Of a stretch of 64,000 bases of DNA, positions 1-13,379 are shown one piece after another. Position 1 is the first letter of the stretch, and every line of letters begins with the position of its first letter. Both the position numbers and the translations under genes were made by a program. This stretch comes from Nautilus pompilius (taxonomy: Eukaryota; Mollusca; Cephalopoda; Nautilida; Nautilidae), in the NCBI GenBank assembly GCA_018389105.1, contig JACATO010000065.1, positions 1,445,001 to 1,509,000 of the forward strand. Reading direction: 5' to 3'. Under the pieces are notes generated by a model, which was given only the letters and a program-made list of their open reading frames with translations, did no database searches and was not told where the DNA came from.

Positions 1-2300
1 GTACTTTATGAGTGGCATAAGCTAATGAAAAAATCACCCTTTTAAACATGCTAATTAGCTGAACACCTAAAAAGTTAAAAACAAAGAAAAAAACATTTCT
101 AGCATATTACTGTATCAGTTTGACAATTAAGCTAATCTGTCACCTGCTTTATATGTTATAAACATGTAGTAAATAATTTCAGCAATGATGTATGCTTAAG
201 CCATCATACTGTCAAATAACATGACAACTTTAGATTGCTCTAATAAGTTATCATAGTGTGTTGAATAAATAAATTGATGCATGACCAATGTGACAAAAAT
301 GAAGATACAAAGGTTTTATGTTGAATGTACAACATTGCAGTAGAGAAAAAGGAATGAAGACTGACTGATCATACTGTCTTTTGCCTCCATTTTAATAATT
401 AGTAGTTAGAATGCTTTATGAATGAACAAGCTACCAAAGCATCTGTGCTGACATAAGAGCAATGAAGCAACATTTGGTCGATAAAATAGATTTTGTGGTC
501 AAACAAAAGAGCAATTTTTATGGCTCTCATCTATAGCAGAAACCTCTGTGAATGAAGTAGAATCTGATTGCTATCACAATACCAACAAATTCTGCATGTA
601 TGTGGAACTACAGTATTTCTTCATGTCAAGATGTCAAGCCGACTAAAACTCTCAAGCCATACTTTAGACTACTTACTGCTTGCTTAGAGTTGTTTGTCAT
701 ATATCTTCTACAACTTAGCAGGATTCTTTGAAAAACATTCAATTACAATTTCTGAGTAAACATACAAATTAATTAAACTATTTTCTACATTATTTTAAAG
801 AGATTGTTATATTGCTGGACTGTCTTGGTCAAGAGACTGTTCAAACCCTGGTTGGATTCAGCTCAATTTGATGTGGCTTCCTAACATGGTTTCTTCTTGC
901 TCTTCCTTACCAGCCAGCCACATGGGTTTCCTCCCACATTTATAATGAAGGACTCTAGTAGAAACTTTCTTTAACAGGCATGTGTTAAATTCTTGGTTTA
1001 AAAAACTGACACCAAAGGGGTTTCCTCTGGTGGATGGATTCTTTATGTACCAAAGTTATGACATGGGTTTAAAGATGATTATTTTTAAAATGTCTAGTTT
1101 CAGAAACATTTCTTTGTCATTTATTTATTAAGCTTTTAATAACTCATTTGTTGCTATTACTTAATGAAAAATAAAATTCAATACCCTAATTTATTCAATT
1201 TTGATTTTAGTGTTAAAAATAGATACAAATGTAATTTAAAAGATACTTTACACACAGGTATTGAAAATCTAATTATTGGCATCATTTAAGTAACTTAGAA
1301 TTTTCCAGCTGTACATGCACAATCATGAGATGAGATGTTTTTAAGTACATTGCAGATATTTTTTTCTTAAATGGAGTTATTTTTCAGCAGGAATGCCTCC
1401 ACATGTAGATTTATCACTGGTTGGGTCCTAATATGGATGTCAAGTCAATAGAAATAATAAACTAAAACTTCTTTATGCCTTCTCTGGCAACATGTCACAA
1501 CACTATATGGTCAATACAATTTCCTATTTGTATCAGCTGTTTCATTTAAGCAACAGTAGACCAGTTACTTTGAACAATTTTTGCTGAAATCCATTTCAGT
1601 CCTTCATAGTTGTTGCAACACCATGTTCAGTGAGTCCAAAGTTAGAACTTGGATAATAAGGTAAAGTTAAGATGCCACTTTGAGTAATGGGTGAGATGAA
1701 CTCAAGCTTTGTAAAACATCCAATTTCACAGTACAGTAATAGTATCAATGCATTCCAAATATTCAATGTAACTTTTGAATAGTAACAGTGAAATAGTCAT
1801 CTTAGATCAATGCCTTTAACTACTTGAAATGAATATTCATGCTTCAAAGCATTAGTATGATCTCTCCAGCTATGAATCTTACATAATCAATATGAAAAAC
1901 ACAGCTGTGGCTAAGCTGACCATTCCTAAAAGTAAAGTGCTGCCACAGTAGGAATATTTCCATTAATTTGATAGGTTTGGCAGTCTTGCACTGGTTTCCC
2001 ATATCAGTACTTACTTCAGATCACCAAAATTAACTTTGAATGCCCTTTCATCTCTGTGAATTTTGGATTTGTGCTATGTATTTTGTGATTCAATAGAGTA
2101 ATGACTTGATGGAAGTACACGGACACATGCATCCAATGGTACATATCCTAATCTTGTTGCAATTTACATTAGTATTACACAGAACATGTGTAAAAAGTCT
2201 AGCTCAGTTATGCTTCAGTGAGCATTTTAAGTCTTGGTATATATACAACATAATTTTTTTCCAAAACAATGGATGAGTTCATAATGAAGCATGTACTTAC
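1..2300. other. AT-rich stretch, no gene seen
   Basis: CpG-poor and AT-rich on both strands. It is probably intron of the minus-strand FYVE gene. I see no domain, RNA gene or terminal repeat in it. Confidence 0.5.
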
Positions 2301-2406
2301 CATGGCCAACAGAAATTTGAAAAGCCTCATCAAGAGTATTTTTCATGTTACAGACAATTCCATCATAGGCACACAATGAACATGCAAGATTGAGTAAATC
2401 ATTATA
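2301..2406 (-). CDS. Candidate further exon of the FYVE gene
   Basis: On the minus strand an open frame ends at a perfect donor GTAAGT (2295-2300). It contains YNDLLNLACSLCAYDGIVCN and MKNTLDEAFQISVGH, which look like real helical protein. The acceptor is weak: AG at 2407-2408, or alternatively at 2425-2426, with no good pyrimidine tract. Either acceptor keeps phase 0, as needed to follow exon C 16 kb upstream. The exon ends in phase 1, so the gene would continue beyond the left edge. Intervening exons may exist. Confidence 0.45.
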
Positions 2407-2929
2407 CTTTTTATTTATGCAATACTTATTTTATAGATGTAAATAGACATACTCTCCAATAAAAACAATGCATAGCAAATCATATTCTGTCTTTAGTAGA
2501 ATGAACTGAATTCATTTTGTCTGATAATCTGTACATACACAGGCATATAATCTAAGTTCAATCAATGCAAAAGGCTAACATTTATTATTTTAAATAGTAT
2601 ATTTCAGTCAGTAAACCCATGAGTAATATTTAATAAATAAAAGTGAAGACAGATTTTCAAAAATGTATCAAAACCACATCATATATCACTAGGGTATCAT
2701 AATATAAATGAGTTTTCTCATTTAAACATCCAGAAACATCTTTGGTAATCATGTAATATCTAGGTGGAATGTTTTAACATATCAAGTAATGAAAGCAGAG
2801 AGAGTATAAGTATTTAAAAGAATGGATCATTTTTTGACAAAAGAGGTTTTATATGAATTTTAAAATCCTACCATTCTAACTTTATTAATCTATCATCTAA
2901 CCATCATAAACATAACTTATTCAATTTCA

Positions 2930-3155
2930 GAACTAGTAGAAAATGTTTTCATGTCGTGGCACTGGTCATGACCAGCAAAGAATGGATAATACAGGGTTTA
3001 AAGATGGTCAATCTGAACAAACCAACACTAATGACCAGCAGTGGAAGATTTAAAAAAAAAAAACATCAAACCAGAAGCTATATCAGAAATGGTTGTGAAA
3101 TCCAAGCAAAACTAAAAGAAAAAGGCAACCAATTACAGATATATTTGACAAAAGG
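2930..3155 (+). pseudogene. Exon-like stretch with broken reading frame
   Basis: A plus-strand segment lies between an acceptor (CAATTTCAG) and a donor (AAAAG/GTAAGC). One frame reads MFSCRGTGHDQQRMDNTG and more up to TNTNDQQWKI. After the A-run at 3053-3063 a second frame continues (NIKPEAISEMVVKSKQN), and the first frame resumes at the end (KRKRQPITDIFDKR). The compositions look coding but need two frame shifts. It may be a dead exon, a retrocopy piece or chance. Confidence 0.22.
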
Positions 3156-3159
3156 TAAG

Positions 3160-4916
3160 CAACATCATACTTTATTGTCTTTTTCTTGTAACTAAATAAG
3201 ATTATAAGAAGATTATGATTATAACCAGACTAACACTGGATCCTTGTTATATTTGTACTAATGAGGTGGGGTGGGTGGTGGTGACAGGAATTATCTTAAG
3301 TCTTATAAAATCTTTATTTGTACATAAATAGCTAATAATATATAACCACAAAACTGAAAAATAAATGCATGTTTTGAATTTACTTTTCTATTAATTCACA
3401 TCAATAATATAAGTTTAAAAATATTACTTTTTGTGATGAATAATAATAAACAATAAAAAAAGATAATATACCTGTGTAGTGCATTTATTTTTCACAATAC
3501 TATATATAAATTTAACTTGCTATTATTTAAAGTTAGACATGCACATTTAGTACAATACCCAAATGGAGACATATGTTTTGAACGTCAGCTTATGCCAAGA
3601 GTTAAAAAGTTCCATAACTTCAGAAGGGCACTGGGAAGTCTACTTTATATTTGGTTGACATATTATGTAAAAGAAAATCTGCCAAGCCATGTGGAGGCAG
3701 AGCTAGACTTGAAATACATGTGGTTAACACTCATTCCAAAAGAGGTCACTTCATTTTTATGGAGTTTAGTTACAGTTTCAACAATGTAAAGAACACTTGA
3801 TTAATGATGGATATGTCAGTGATAGTGAGTCATTCTTAGCATAACTGAATCCAGTGTAGTCCTGTAGCAAGTTTTTAGTTTTAGTTCTTAACATGCTTTA
3901 AATGGTTAAAATTCCTTTGAATTCATTTGGTTCATTTTGGTTTCATCTTTTACAGCTTGCTGGTGTTAATGATTTTATTTGCATGCTCTTTGATTAAGCT
4001 TCTCACTAAATCCTTCCTGGTTTTCTGCTTTAAGTTCATCAACTTCAGTATAATGAAATCTGGAAACCAAAGGTGAAGGATTTTTAATACCAAAATTCCA
4101 ATTATACAGTGTACACTGTTATCAGTATGTCTACTGAAGGAAAGATAATGGTCAATACAAATTTTTTTCTCATAACAATTATTTCATTTTAAGGCTCATC
4201 TAATTTGAATAACCCCAACTCCACAGGTGGAAGAGCAGTGTCAGTTTTGTGGTGACTTCACATTTCCTAAACCAGTTTTCCTGAAAATTCCTGAATTACA
4301 CCACACTACTGGACAGACTTCAACATATATTCACAGGAAAAAAAAAAAAAAATAGCACAGGCCTCATCAGATACATGGACTATAGTTGTCTTTACTAAAC
4401 ATTTACTGTGATAACATCATCATGAAAAACACACTGCAAAAGCTTACCACTAAATATGTGAAATATGTAACACCATTTTCATAACAGTTACAATTTAATC
4501 ATTACAACAAGCAAAAAAAGTTATAAAGTTATTAAACTGAATATTAATATTTTAACTACAAGGTAGCAGGTAATGAACTGAGAAAGGTATCTGATAGATC
4601 TCCATCTTTAAAATGCTAAAATGTACAAATGATGCTGGTATTTGATATGAAATGGAAGATCAGGGTAACTCAACATTTACAAAGAGAGTTACATTTTATT
4701 CAGACAATATGTTATCATTGGATCAGTAAAATACACAAAACAATCTAGTATATAGGAGACAGGAAAGAGTTAGTTGTTGCAATACCAGTCAGTACTAATT
4801 AAATATAGATGTGGCTGTAGCTGAATATACTTTGACTATTTATACTTTGACTATTCGATCAAATGTCAAATGTTGAATACAGTTTATCTATACATTTAAT
4901 TAGAAATTACTAGTGC
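3160..4916. other. AT-rich stretch, no gene seen
   Basis: The longest frame (3517-3789, plus) has no recognisable motif and no coding signature beyond its length. Poly-A runs occur near 4338-4352. Confidence 0.45.
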
Positions 4917-4924
4917 TGTAACAA

Positions 4925-5007
4925 CTTTTTTTTTTTGGGGGGGGTGCGTATGCTTCACGAATTTGCGTGTCATCCTTGCGCAGGGGCCATGCTAATCTTC
5001 TTAGCCA
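4925..5007 (-). pseudogene. U6 snRNA retropseudogene (3' half)
   Basis: Read on the minus strand, about 50 bases match the conserved U6 core from AGAAGATTAGCATGGCCCCT through the segment ending in CGTGAAGC. The 5' stem-loop is missing, and the normal oligo-U end is replaced by a C run and then an A run (the T-run at 4926-4936 on the plus strand). The insert is flanked by the 8-base direct repeat TGTAACAA (4917-4924 and 5008-5015). These are marks of LINE-driven insertion of a truncated U6 RNA, so it is not a functional spliceosomal RNA gene. Confidence 0.85.
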
Positions 5008-5015
5008 TGTAACAA

Positions 5016-7374
5016 GTATCCCAGTGACCTTATACTGACTGTGTTAAAACACACCAGAAAATAAGCTGTACAAATTATTAAAATTGGTGATATACTAAAT
5101 TCTATGCTTTGAAGTCACTAGCAAAATGGGAAGTAATGTAGGATAATAACTTACTTTTTTGAAAAGACATAATGATTGCTTTTTCATTTTTCCAAGTTGG
5201 TTTATACTCTGTTTGATGTGTGCTCTACCACAAGCCTCCATCTAGTGTTGAACATCATTCTGCCTGCAGTTTGTAGTTTGAAAAGAGTCAAAACTTTATA
5301 CTCTTATTGTCCAGTCTTTCATTGTACCTAGTGTCCACATTGCAAGCACCAAGAAACATTATTTCCTCACGATCTTATTAAACAGAGTCACCCAAATTCC
5401 ATTTGAACTCCCTGTAAGTCTTAATCAAAGGACTACATGAAGAAAACTTGTTCAGACAAGATGATATCATGTTACCAGGAAATGTCACATGTACAAGCAA
5501 ACTCATTGGTTAGTCAATTTGTTTTGCACTCATCAACTTAACTGATATTCTGTTAATAACAAAACAGTGCCTCCCTTTGTCTTGACTGCAGTGTGTATCA
5601 CACCACAATGATAAAGAGATTTAGAGAAGCCCAAACAATTCCAAAGCACAAAGGATTCATCTCAAAGATGAAAAAGTAATGATACCACAGAAGTTGAAAG
5701 TAAATCCACCTCATAAATAGATGTTATTATAAAAACATTAAAATAACATTATTTTAAAGAAAATTAATAAATTATCTTTACAAAATAGTAATCTATAATA
5801 GTATGCCAAACCACAGATTAAGTAATGATCTGTTTAAAGGTCAAGAAATATATACTATAATACTGAATACTATATTCTCACAATAATAAAGTCAGTCATT
5901 TCAAATTATTAACCTCACAAACATTCTGCTTAAAATTATTATTTTTTTTTGATGCCAATGTTTATAAGGAAACAACCATGGTGAGGGAAGTGTAGTGCCA
6001 CAATTATCCACTAAAGAGCAGTGCAACAGGACCTGGCATATTTTATTTTGGATAGAAAAGCCTCACTTGAAATCTTCATTTTTAACTGTGGGAGGAAACC
6101 AAAATAACATTTAAAATCAGTTCTAATATTGATAATTTTTCTTCTAAAATGCCCCATTTATTTGAAAGTTATCCATCAGCAACAAGTATGCCATTTATTA
6201 TTGCAATCTTTCATCTCACTGACTTAAGCTTACAGAATAAAGCTTCTGCTGAGTCTTTTTGCTACTGGCATCATTGCTTTATCACTGTATGTTTTTATTC
6301 TTCTACATTAAAAAATCAATTAAAATTCTTCACAATGTGCCATTATCTATGCAGATATTTATCTTTGCATAAAATAAAATAAATGAAAGATAAGCAGAGC
6401 TTTAGCAGTTTTGTTATATTTTAGCAAAGGTGAAGGAGAAAAACAAAAATTGTTTTAAATAATAATTCTATTCACTTATCAAGCATAAAATTTTTTTAAC
6501 TTTAAAATAACATAGTACTTGAAACTGTTCATACATTTAAACATGACATCATAATGCATACATAAATATTAGTTCTTTCAAATGTTAGGAGTGACATGAC
6601 ATCCATACATAGTGCTTGGTACTCGGCTTATCACAGAACTATCTCAAAAATAATATTCACATACCTTTCAAATCTTGCATATTTTGATTCAATTTTCAAT
6701 TTTTCATACAATAAAGATCTTTTATGTGAAGTCATTTGTTTGTTTTGTCCAATTTTAAAATGTGGTTCTAATATCTTAATAAAAAAAGCTTAAATGCCAC
6801 CATCTAGTATTTATATCTAAAAATACTTTTCAAAATCGTTTTTAAACATTCTATCACCACTGTATATTAAGGTAAATTTCAGTTTTTTACTGTGCTAGTG
6901 ATCATTTTATTTGAATACTTTCATCTGAAAATAAAGTTTTCTCTCTGAAACTTTGTTTTATTTATTATGACTTTGTTAGCTGTTGCTAATTAGATGAAAA
7001 ATAACAGAAACAACAGCATTTCAGGAGCCTCTTCTGGCAATAACATTTCATTTAATATCATTGTTGGTAGTTTGTATCAGAAGCAAATGAAAGAAAACTA
7101 TAAAGAATCTACATTACATCATTAATGTGCATAAGCCCCATCAGTTGAAGCTAATCATACGTGATTAGTGATAAACAAGGCTTCTCAGATATTCGGTCAG
7201 TTACAGATACATTTAGTAGGGACTCATGAAAAATGCAGTGTTCCAAGAATCAATGATAAACCAAATGTTTAATAACAAACTGGCTGAGGTTAGATTTGTG
7301 GCACAGTGCAACATGTTGTTAATACATCACCTAGAATTCTAGTAGCAATCATGTATTCACAAAATGATACTGAA
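5016..7374. other. AT-rich stretch, no gene seen
   Basis: Only short frames and poly-T/poly-A runs. Probably intronic. Confidence 0.45.
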
Positions 7375-7428
7375 TTTCTCTCTCTCTCTCTGAGAGATTG
7401 AGATAGAGAGACATGGAGGGAGAGAGAA
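7375..7428. repeat. (CT)n then (AG)n low-complexity tract
   Basis: TCTCTCTC changes to GAGAGATTGAGATAGAGAG, an imperfect inverted simple repeat that could fold as a hairpin. Confidence 0.8.
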
Positions 7429-7616
7429 CCAGGAGGAAATTAATAAAAATAGACCAGCTGTATTTTTTCTTTTTTTTTCACTCACTGCTGTTCTATGTTT
7501 AGCATGTCTGCCTGTGCTGCCATTCAAACAACAATTATAAAAGATTGTGTCACACACTGTGCAAATTGCCACTAGATATGTTAATACATTGTTTCATATT
7601 TCCTTGTTATAGTATG

Positions 7617-7631
7617 AGGGTATTTCAAAAA
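7617..7631 (+). repeat. Mariner-type terminal repeat, opposite to the one at 12411-12424
   Basis: AGGGTATTTCAAAAA matches the inverted partner at 12411-12424 (AAGGGTGTTTCAGA on the minus strand) with small differences. It could be the far end of the same element, split by later insertions, or a second copy. Confidence 0.4.
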
Positions 7632-8539
7632 GAAAAAGCAATTCAAAAGTAAAAAAAAAGTGAACTGGTACCATTTATTTGACTGCAACACTTCTTTACA
7701 TACTCCGCCTATTTTGCCACACAGTCCAACAACTCACAAATATTTTGATACTATCCTGGCCAGAGGCAGAATAAGATTTATTGGAGTCCTGCACACAAAA
7801 ACCTTTGGGGCCCAACTGTATCCCATTTAAAAAATGAATGTATCAGAATGTATCAATAGACAGACTCTGCTAAATGCTTACACACTGCATTTATAATAAA
7901 TCAAATCACAATACACTCTGTGTAAATTAACTGCTCAATTTTTCCATGCACAAAATTGATTAAAATAATGCTTTAGAAAATCAAATGGATCACTATAAAT
8001 GTAAAATATCGTGAAACATCTTGTTGACTTTTGTTTACTAACTATTAAGAAATATGGTTTATATCTATTATTGTAGAAGCAGTAAAAATAACAAAAACAA
8101 TAAAAAATATACATTTATTATTGTACACTTCAGTAAACTACAAGAAAAAACAACAGGCCACAATGATAGCTCCTAGTGTGAATCTAAAAATACCTTTACA
8201 GTGATTTTTACCATTCAAATAAAACAGTAAACAAAAGATCTCATTGGTTTATCATTTATTTAACACCAAACACGTGCTACACTTCATATACTGTACATTC
8301 CTCTCTTTATATAATCATTACACCTGCATTTTAATAAAACCATCACTTTATGTAACCAAAATGTAAAAATATACAAACATATAAAATCTCATGAGAATGT
8401 ATGTCTTACCCTTTAAATGATCACTTTCTTCCAAGCTATGAGGGAGGAAAAATCATGTATAATTTCATCACAGACAATTTGTTACACCAGTTCTGACTGA
8501 ACTGCCATTAGAGATGAGGCATTCAGATACCTCTGATGC

Positions 8540-10100
8540 ATAACTGATCTTCATTTTTTATTCATGCCATCTTCAAGAACGTTTGTAAGTGGTAAAGTCA
8601 GGAAGATTGTGCGAGCAATGTACACATTAGGAAATGTTGAATGAAGGACATTTTGTCTTAAAACTTGGAACAGTTTGGCTGGAGATTTGTCTGGTTCATC
8701 CTGAACAAAAAATCTAAACTGTATGAGTTCATCAGAAATGTTTTTGTTTCAAGTCATTAAGGTAAAACTGTAGCATGTTCAGCGGCATCCTTCCAAATGT
8801 CAGTAATGAAGAAAAGCTAATAACTGGTCAATTACAAGAAAGTTTCATTGCAAAACTTTTGGCTTCCCTCAAGTCTCAGGTTTTTCCAATTCATTTGCAT
8901 ACTGTTTTCATTTTTGAGTACAAGTCAGATCACTTTATTAATTTTCTGAAGCAGTCTTGCATGTGATTTCTGCAAGATTTTCAAAACTATGGAATTATCT
9001 CGCAAGAAAGCCACAAATGATTCAAGTTATTGCAGTAACCAAACTGCTGTATTTAGATCAATCAATGTTGCTTTTCTGTAAATGCCAGCTGATTGCTTTA
9101 AACTGTTGAAAAACAATATCACAAAATTGTGCCATAAAGGCTGTTTGTAAATGTCTCATCTTTTTTTTTGACAAAACGATGCTTCCAGTTGGATGTCATG
9201 TGACTGGTTCCTATTTTTATACAATTTTTATGGTTTGCTGAATTGAACTGTAGTTCTGACAAAGAACTTTCATGGAATTTATGTGAGTATTCCATCTTGT
9301 GTCTGACATATTCTTGAATGTCAAGAATGACTGCCTACCATCATTACAGAAAACCTGTTTCTAGCGATATGTGGATGTTAAGCAGAAAATTTAGTGACTG
9401 AAGAAACTAGAAAAAATTATTAGTATTTGAACAGTTGTTGCTAATACTGTTAACTCCTGTGCAGACCAATGTATCCTCCAGACATATTTCTGGCATTGTC
9501 ATATGATCATCCATGGCAATTAGAAATATCCAAACCAAAGTTTTTCTTCATTGCAAGTACACAGACAACAAGGCTTGCACTGTGTAATTCTCTTGTGGCT
9601 CAAATCCAATACATCATTCTATAATTTGTCCCTTTAAATTGAAAAATCTCAATATGAGAGTCAACTGATCAAATGCAATAAATCTGGCTGAATCCACAAT
9701 GATTGAACAATATTTGTCTTGTTGCAGCTCTGATGATTTTGTTTCTGATTTTTTGCTTCATCAAATGGGCAAATTCTTCACAAATACCATAACAAATAAA
9801 AAGAACTACCTTTATCTTTCAAAATTTAGCCATATGATCCGCCAAAATTGGATTAAATGAGACAATCAGTTCCAAAATCCCCGAATGGTTTCCCTTATAT
9901 GGTGACCTAACAGCTCATCGTGACCATGGACTGAGTTAATGCTCACTTAAAAATTAATAATTACAAGATGCTTAAGAAAGATCACCTGTCTAGTACTGAA
10001 ACTGCTAAGCTAGATCTGTATAAACTGTTCCAGCTGCCCATGTATGCTATATCCATGCCAGCACACAGTTTCGATATTTCGAGCTTATCTTGTGTTCAGA
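8540..10100 (-). mobile_element. Degraded hAT transposase (ZMYM1-like type)
   Basis: Minus-strand frames, broken by stops and shifts, give hallmarks of hAT transposases in the right order. Near 9518-9455 is CHG*SYDNARNMSGGYIGL (the usual form is CRGQxYDNGxNMSG). At 9309-9238 is MSDTRWNTHINSMKVL. Near the end, 8640-8555, is FPNVYIARTIFLTLPLT, matching the hAT dimerisation region. Internal stops show it is dead. Terminal repeats were not found. Confidence 0.72.
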
Positions 10101-11345
10101 AAGGTATTCAGAGTATTTCTAATCACCGAAACCTTTGACAAATGTGCAAGTTTGGTTGAAAGTTTGCAGGCAAAGCAGTAAACATTTCCAGATGTTGAGT
10201 AAATAAGCCAGTCCCAGGTAACAAATTTTTACTGCTCTGCAGCCAACAAGAAAATAGATCTTTAGACAGAATACAGGTATTCTCTCCAATCATCCAAAAA
10301 GAAGCAAAAAAATTTTTTTATCTTGAAAAGCTGCTGAACCCATAGCAATCTAAAAACTCCTGAAACTCTCATCACTGTTACTCCATGATACTACTAAACT
10401 GGTCTGCTTTGGTTGCATTTGTTTCACTTGTATCACTTAGTCCTGGATAGTCCACTTCCTACTAGTCTTGGCAAGTAACATCCTTCTCTTGTTGAAGGCC
10501 AACTTTGTCAGAAGTACCATCTGCAAAATGAGCATTTTGTCAGCCGTTTCTCATTTCTCTCTCTCTACGAAATATTGGTTTATTGTTGGTATCTTTTATA
10601 GCAAAGCAACTACTTTAACTTTCTCTCAGCACTCCCACTTAAATATTGCCAATCCATACAGGGGATTTTGTATATAAATACAAATTGTTACAATCAATGT
10701 TTCTTGAACCAAAAGAAAACAATTCGAAAATACAGATACCAGCAATAACATGATAAAAAGACCAGTAATTAAGTTAACTCTTCTACAATCTGTAGAAGCA
10801 CAGTATTTATTGAATGTTTTTGTAGCTGTTATTCTTCTGAGTGGTAATGAAAAGACAATGAAGATATGTGGGCAGTCAAAGGGGGGAGATTGATTTTTCT
10901 GCCTTAGCAAGGAGGGATCTTTCTTTATCGCTTCATCAGTGTGTTCAGATGTCATGGAATCCTGACAATTTCTTGTTTGGTCTTTTTCCCTAAGGCAGTC
11001 ACCATTCAGTGATGTTGGAACTGATGCCATTCTTTCACACATATCTATTGCTATTCTTGTGTGGCTCTGGCACTTAAACCTTCATACCAGTGTCACAAAA
11101 TAGTCAGTTTTACACTTGCAGAGCTCAGGACTATTTGGACAATGGTCATCATTCCCTCCATTCTTCTTTCCTGGCCAATCTCTTAACTGTTGCACAATCA
11201 CCTCATGGGTCACTGTGATCCTAGATAGACAATTCCAATAATAATTGTCAAATTTTTTACTGTTTGTGAGTGTGAATTCTGAAACAATGATTTCAACAAA
11301 CCAATCAAAGAGCAAATCATTCGCATATTGAAATGGATGTCATGC
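10101..11345. other. AT-rich stretch with one unexplained open frame
   Basis: It carries a minus-strand frame of 138 codons (11042-10626) starting MCERMASVPTSLNGDCLREK with a hydrophobic patch (LITGLFIMLLLVSVFSN). I recognise no family. It may belong to mobile DNA next to the hAT relic. Confidence 0.3.
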
Positions 11346-11406
11346 TTGTGTGTGTGTGTGTGTGCGTGCGTGTGCGTGTGTGTGTGCATGTGCGTGTGCG
11401 TGTGTA
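11346..11406. repeat. (TG)n/(CG) microsatellite
   Basis: About 60 bases of TG repeat with scattered CG substitutions, capable of purine-pyrimidine alternation. Confidence 0.95.
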
Positions 11407-11829
11407 ATAATTTTCAGAAAACAGTTTAGGTCATCTATCACAATAGCAAAATTGTGTACATATTTGTTTTTGTTTTGTTACGTCAGATAGTGAATATTTA
11501 AATATCTATAATTGAAAATTCCAACATTAGCTGTTTACATTAAATTATAATTGACACTTTTATCACATATTGTGAAATAAAATAAAACTAATTCTTAAAA
11601 AATGTCTAGATATTTATAATTAAAAAAACAATATTCACTCTCCAAACTAACAAAATATAATACTAAAATATTTTATGTACTTATAAACACTTGGAAATTG
11701 TATTGTCAGTAATATGAAAAATAAAAAATATCTATTTAAGAGTATTGTTTTTTATCTGCCACTGCAGTGTTATAGTAATTTTTCTTGGAGCCTCCCTATT
11801 TGGCTGGGCTGTTGGTCCTGGTAGAAGCT

Positions 11830-12424
11830 TTTTGATTGTTGTGTAGGCTGCAATTTCACTGCCAATTGGGCCTTACCAAAGAATGGTTGTACGAGTATTT
11901 TGAATATTTTGGGGATTTGAAGATGGTGGATGTATCCACTATATGTTCTGACTTTTGCTTACTGGATCAAAATGATGCACCCATGTTTAATTTCTGGTGA
12001 TAATATGAAAAAGAAACTCATCACCTTCATCCTAGTAATGTAGCAAAAGATGGATATATATGTCCAAACATTCTCTTTATAGGTCATTTTTAAACCCGTT
12101 TACCCATTTATACACTTTTCTCTCTGTCATACACTTCTCTCCATACGTAGCCAAAATTCTCTGATGGATTTCAGTTGACAAAACATCTTCAATCAACAGA
12201 AAATAAATTACAGATTGCTGCTCTTCTCTGGTGCACACTGATAACTGTGTGGCCATGTTGTTTACTTTCTCACTAGTGTCATAAGTAAAAAAACATGTGA
12301 ACAAGAGAGTGCATTCAAGTACTTGTACATCAATGTTGCTTGATGACATGATATGGCATTTATTGTTTTGTCACACATAGAAACCACTGAAGTAAATATT
12401 GCCTTCATTTTCTGAAACACCCTT
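11830..12424 (-). mobile_element. Degraded mariner transposase with one end
   Basis: The minus-strand frame 12349-12077 ends in the mariner helix-turn-helix region (IHQRILATYGEKCMTERKVY then KWVNGF). Further on, after stops, comes TWVHHFDPVSKSQN, the conserved motif around the second catalytic aspartate of mariner. The segment TCTGAAACACCCTT at 12411-12424 is a terminal repeat of the GGGTGTTTCAGAAA type. The C-terminal part is missing or scattered. Confidence 0.75.
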
Positions 12425-13379
12425 ATCAAGAAATATTTTCAGTCTGTAATGAGCCTTTGTACAAAATTAACTCTTTGATCTACATTAAATACTAAATCAG
12501 CTTTAAAGTAAAAAAAATTAAAACTTTATCAAACAGGTACATATCTAAAATGTTTATAAAACTATCATAATCATGACCTGCTATTTGAAGCCAAAACATT
12601 AAAATCTTGCTTGTACAACTTATCCAGGAAGCCATAGACTACTAGTACAAACTTTGGATTTTAAAATCTTCTGATAAACCAAAGTAAAATGCTGCATCTC
12701 ATTTAATCTTATTTTTAAATAATTTATTTCTTAATGTTGGCACCCAAAACTAATAATTAAAAATCAACAAAATAGAAAATCACTAGATGTTATAGAAAGA
12801 AATAGATTGATAAAAATTGCTTAAAGTTTCACTATTTATGCCTGCATATGTATTCTGTTGGGTAAAATTAACCAATTAAATATTAAACCAGCCTGGTTAA
12901 ATTTTTTTTTTTTAAATAAAGAAATTGTTATTCAACTCCAAAAGTTAAGCATTAAACAAAAAATACAAAAAATTTCCAAAATGGCTTAAGTTTTATTCAA
13001 CAAATATTCAACACAAACTCCTCTCAATGTAGACAATTTTTATTAAAATTTTTTTTAATGGGTTCCAGTAGAAACAAGTAAATTAGCTTTGGTATAAAAA
13101 GACATGAAAAAAATGACTTGTGTTGATATCAATTTTGACTCAGTATATTTATTATCAATGGCAACAGTACAAATGGGAAGCTGAACTTGGTTGACAGGTT
13201 CTTTCAAGTGGAGAGCTATTATTGGTAGGATAGAGACTGGACAGCTCAAGCTGACAGAATGCTTCATTTCTAAATTATGAAGACAATTTCAAGTGCATGG
13301 AGTTTCTGAGTGAAAATCAGTTCAAGATCAACCATGGTTCACAACCCTAGCAGATGATTGCCGTGTCACTCTTGGCTCA
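12425..13379. other. AT-rich stretch, no gene seen
   Basis: Contains only short frames and A/T runs. Probably intronic. Confidence 0.4.

Noticed and set aside
8395-8440. Possible 26-base minus-strand microexon with a strong pyrimidine tract and GTAAGA donor
   Set aside because: Joined after FYVE exon C in phase 0 it gives an immediate stop, and its length breaks the frame, so it is not supported.
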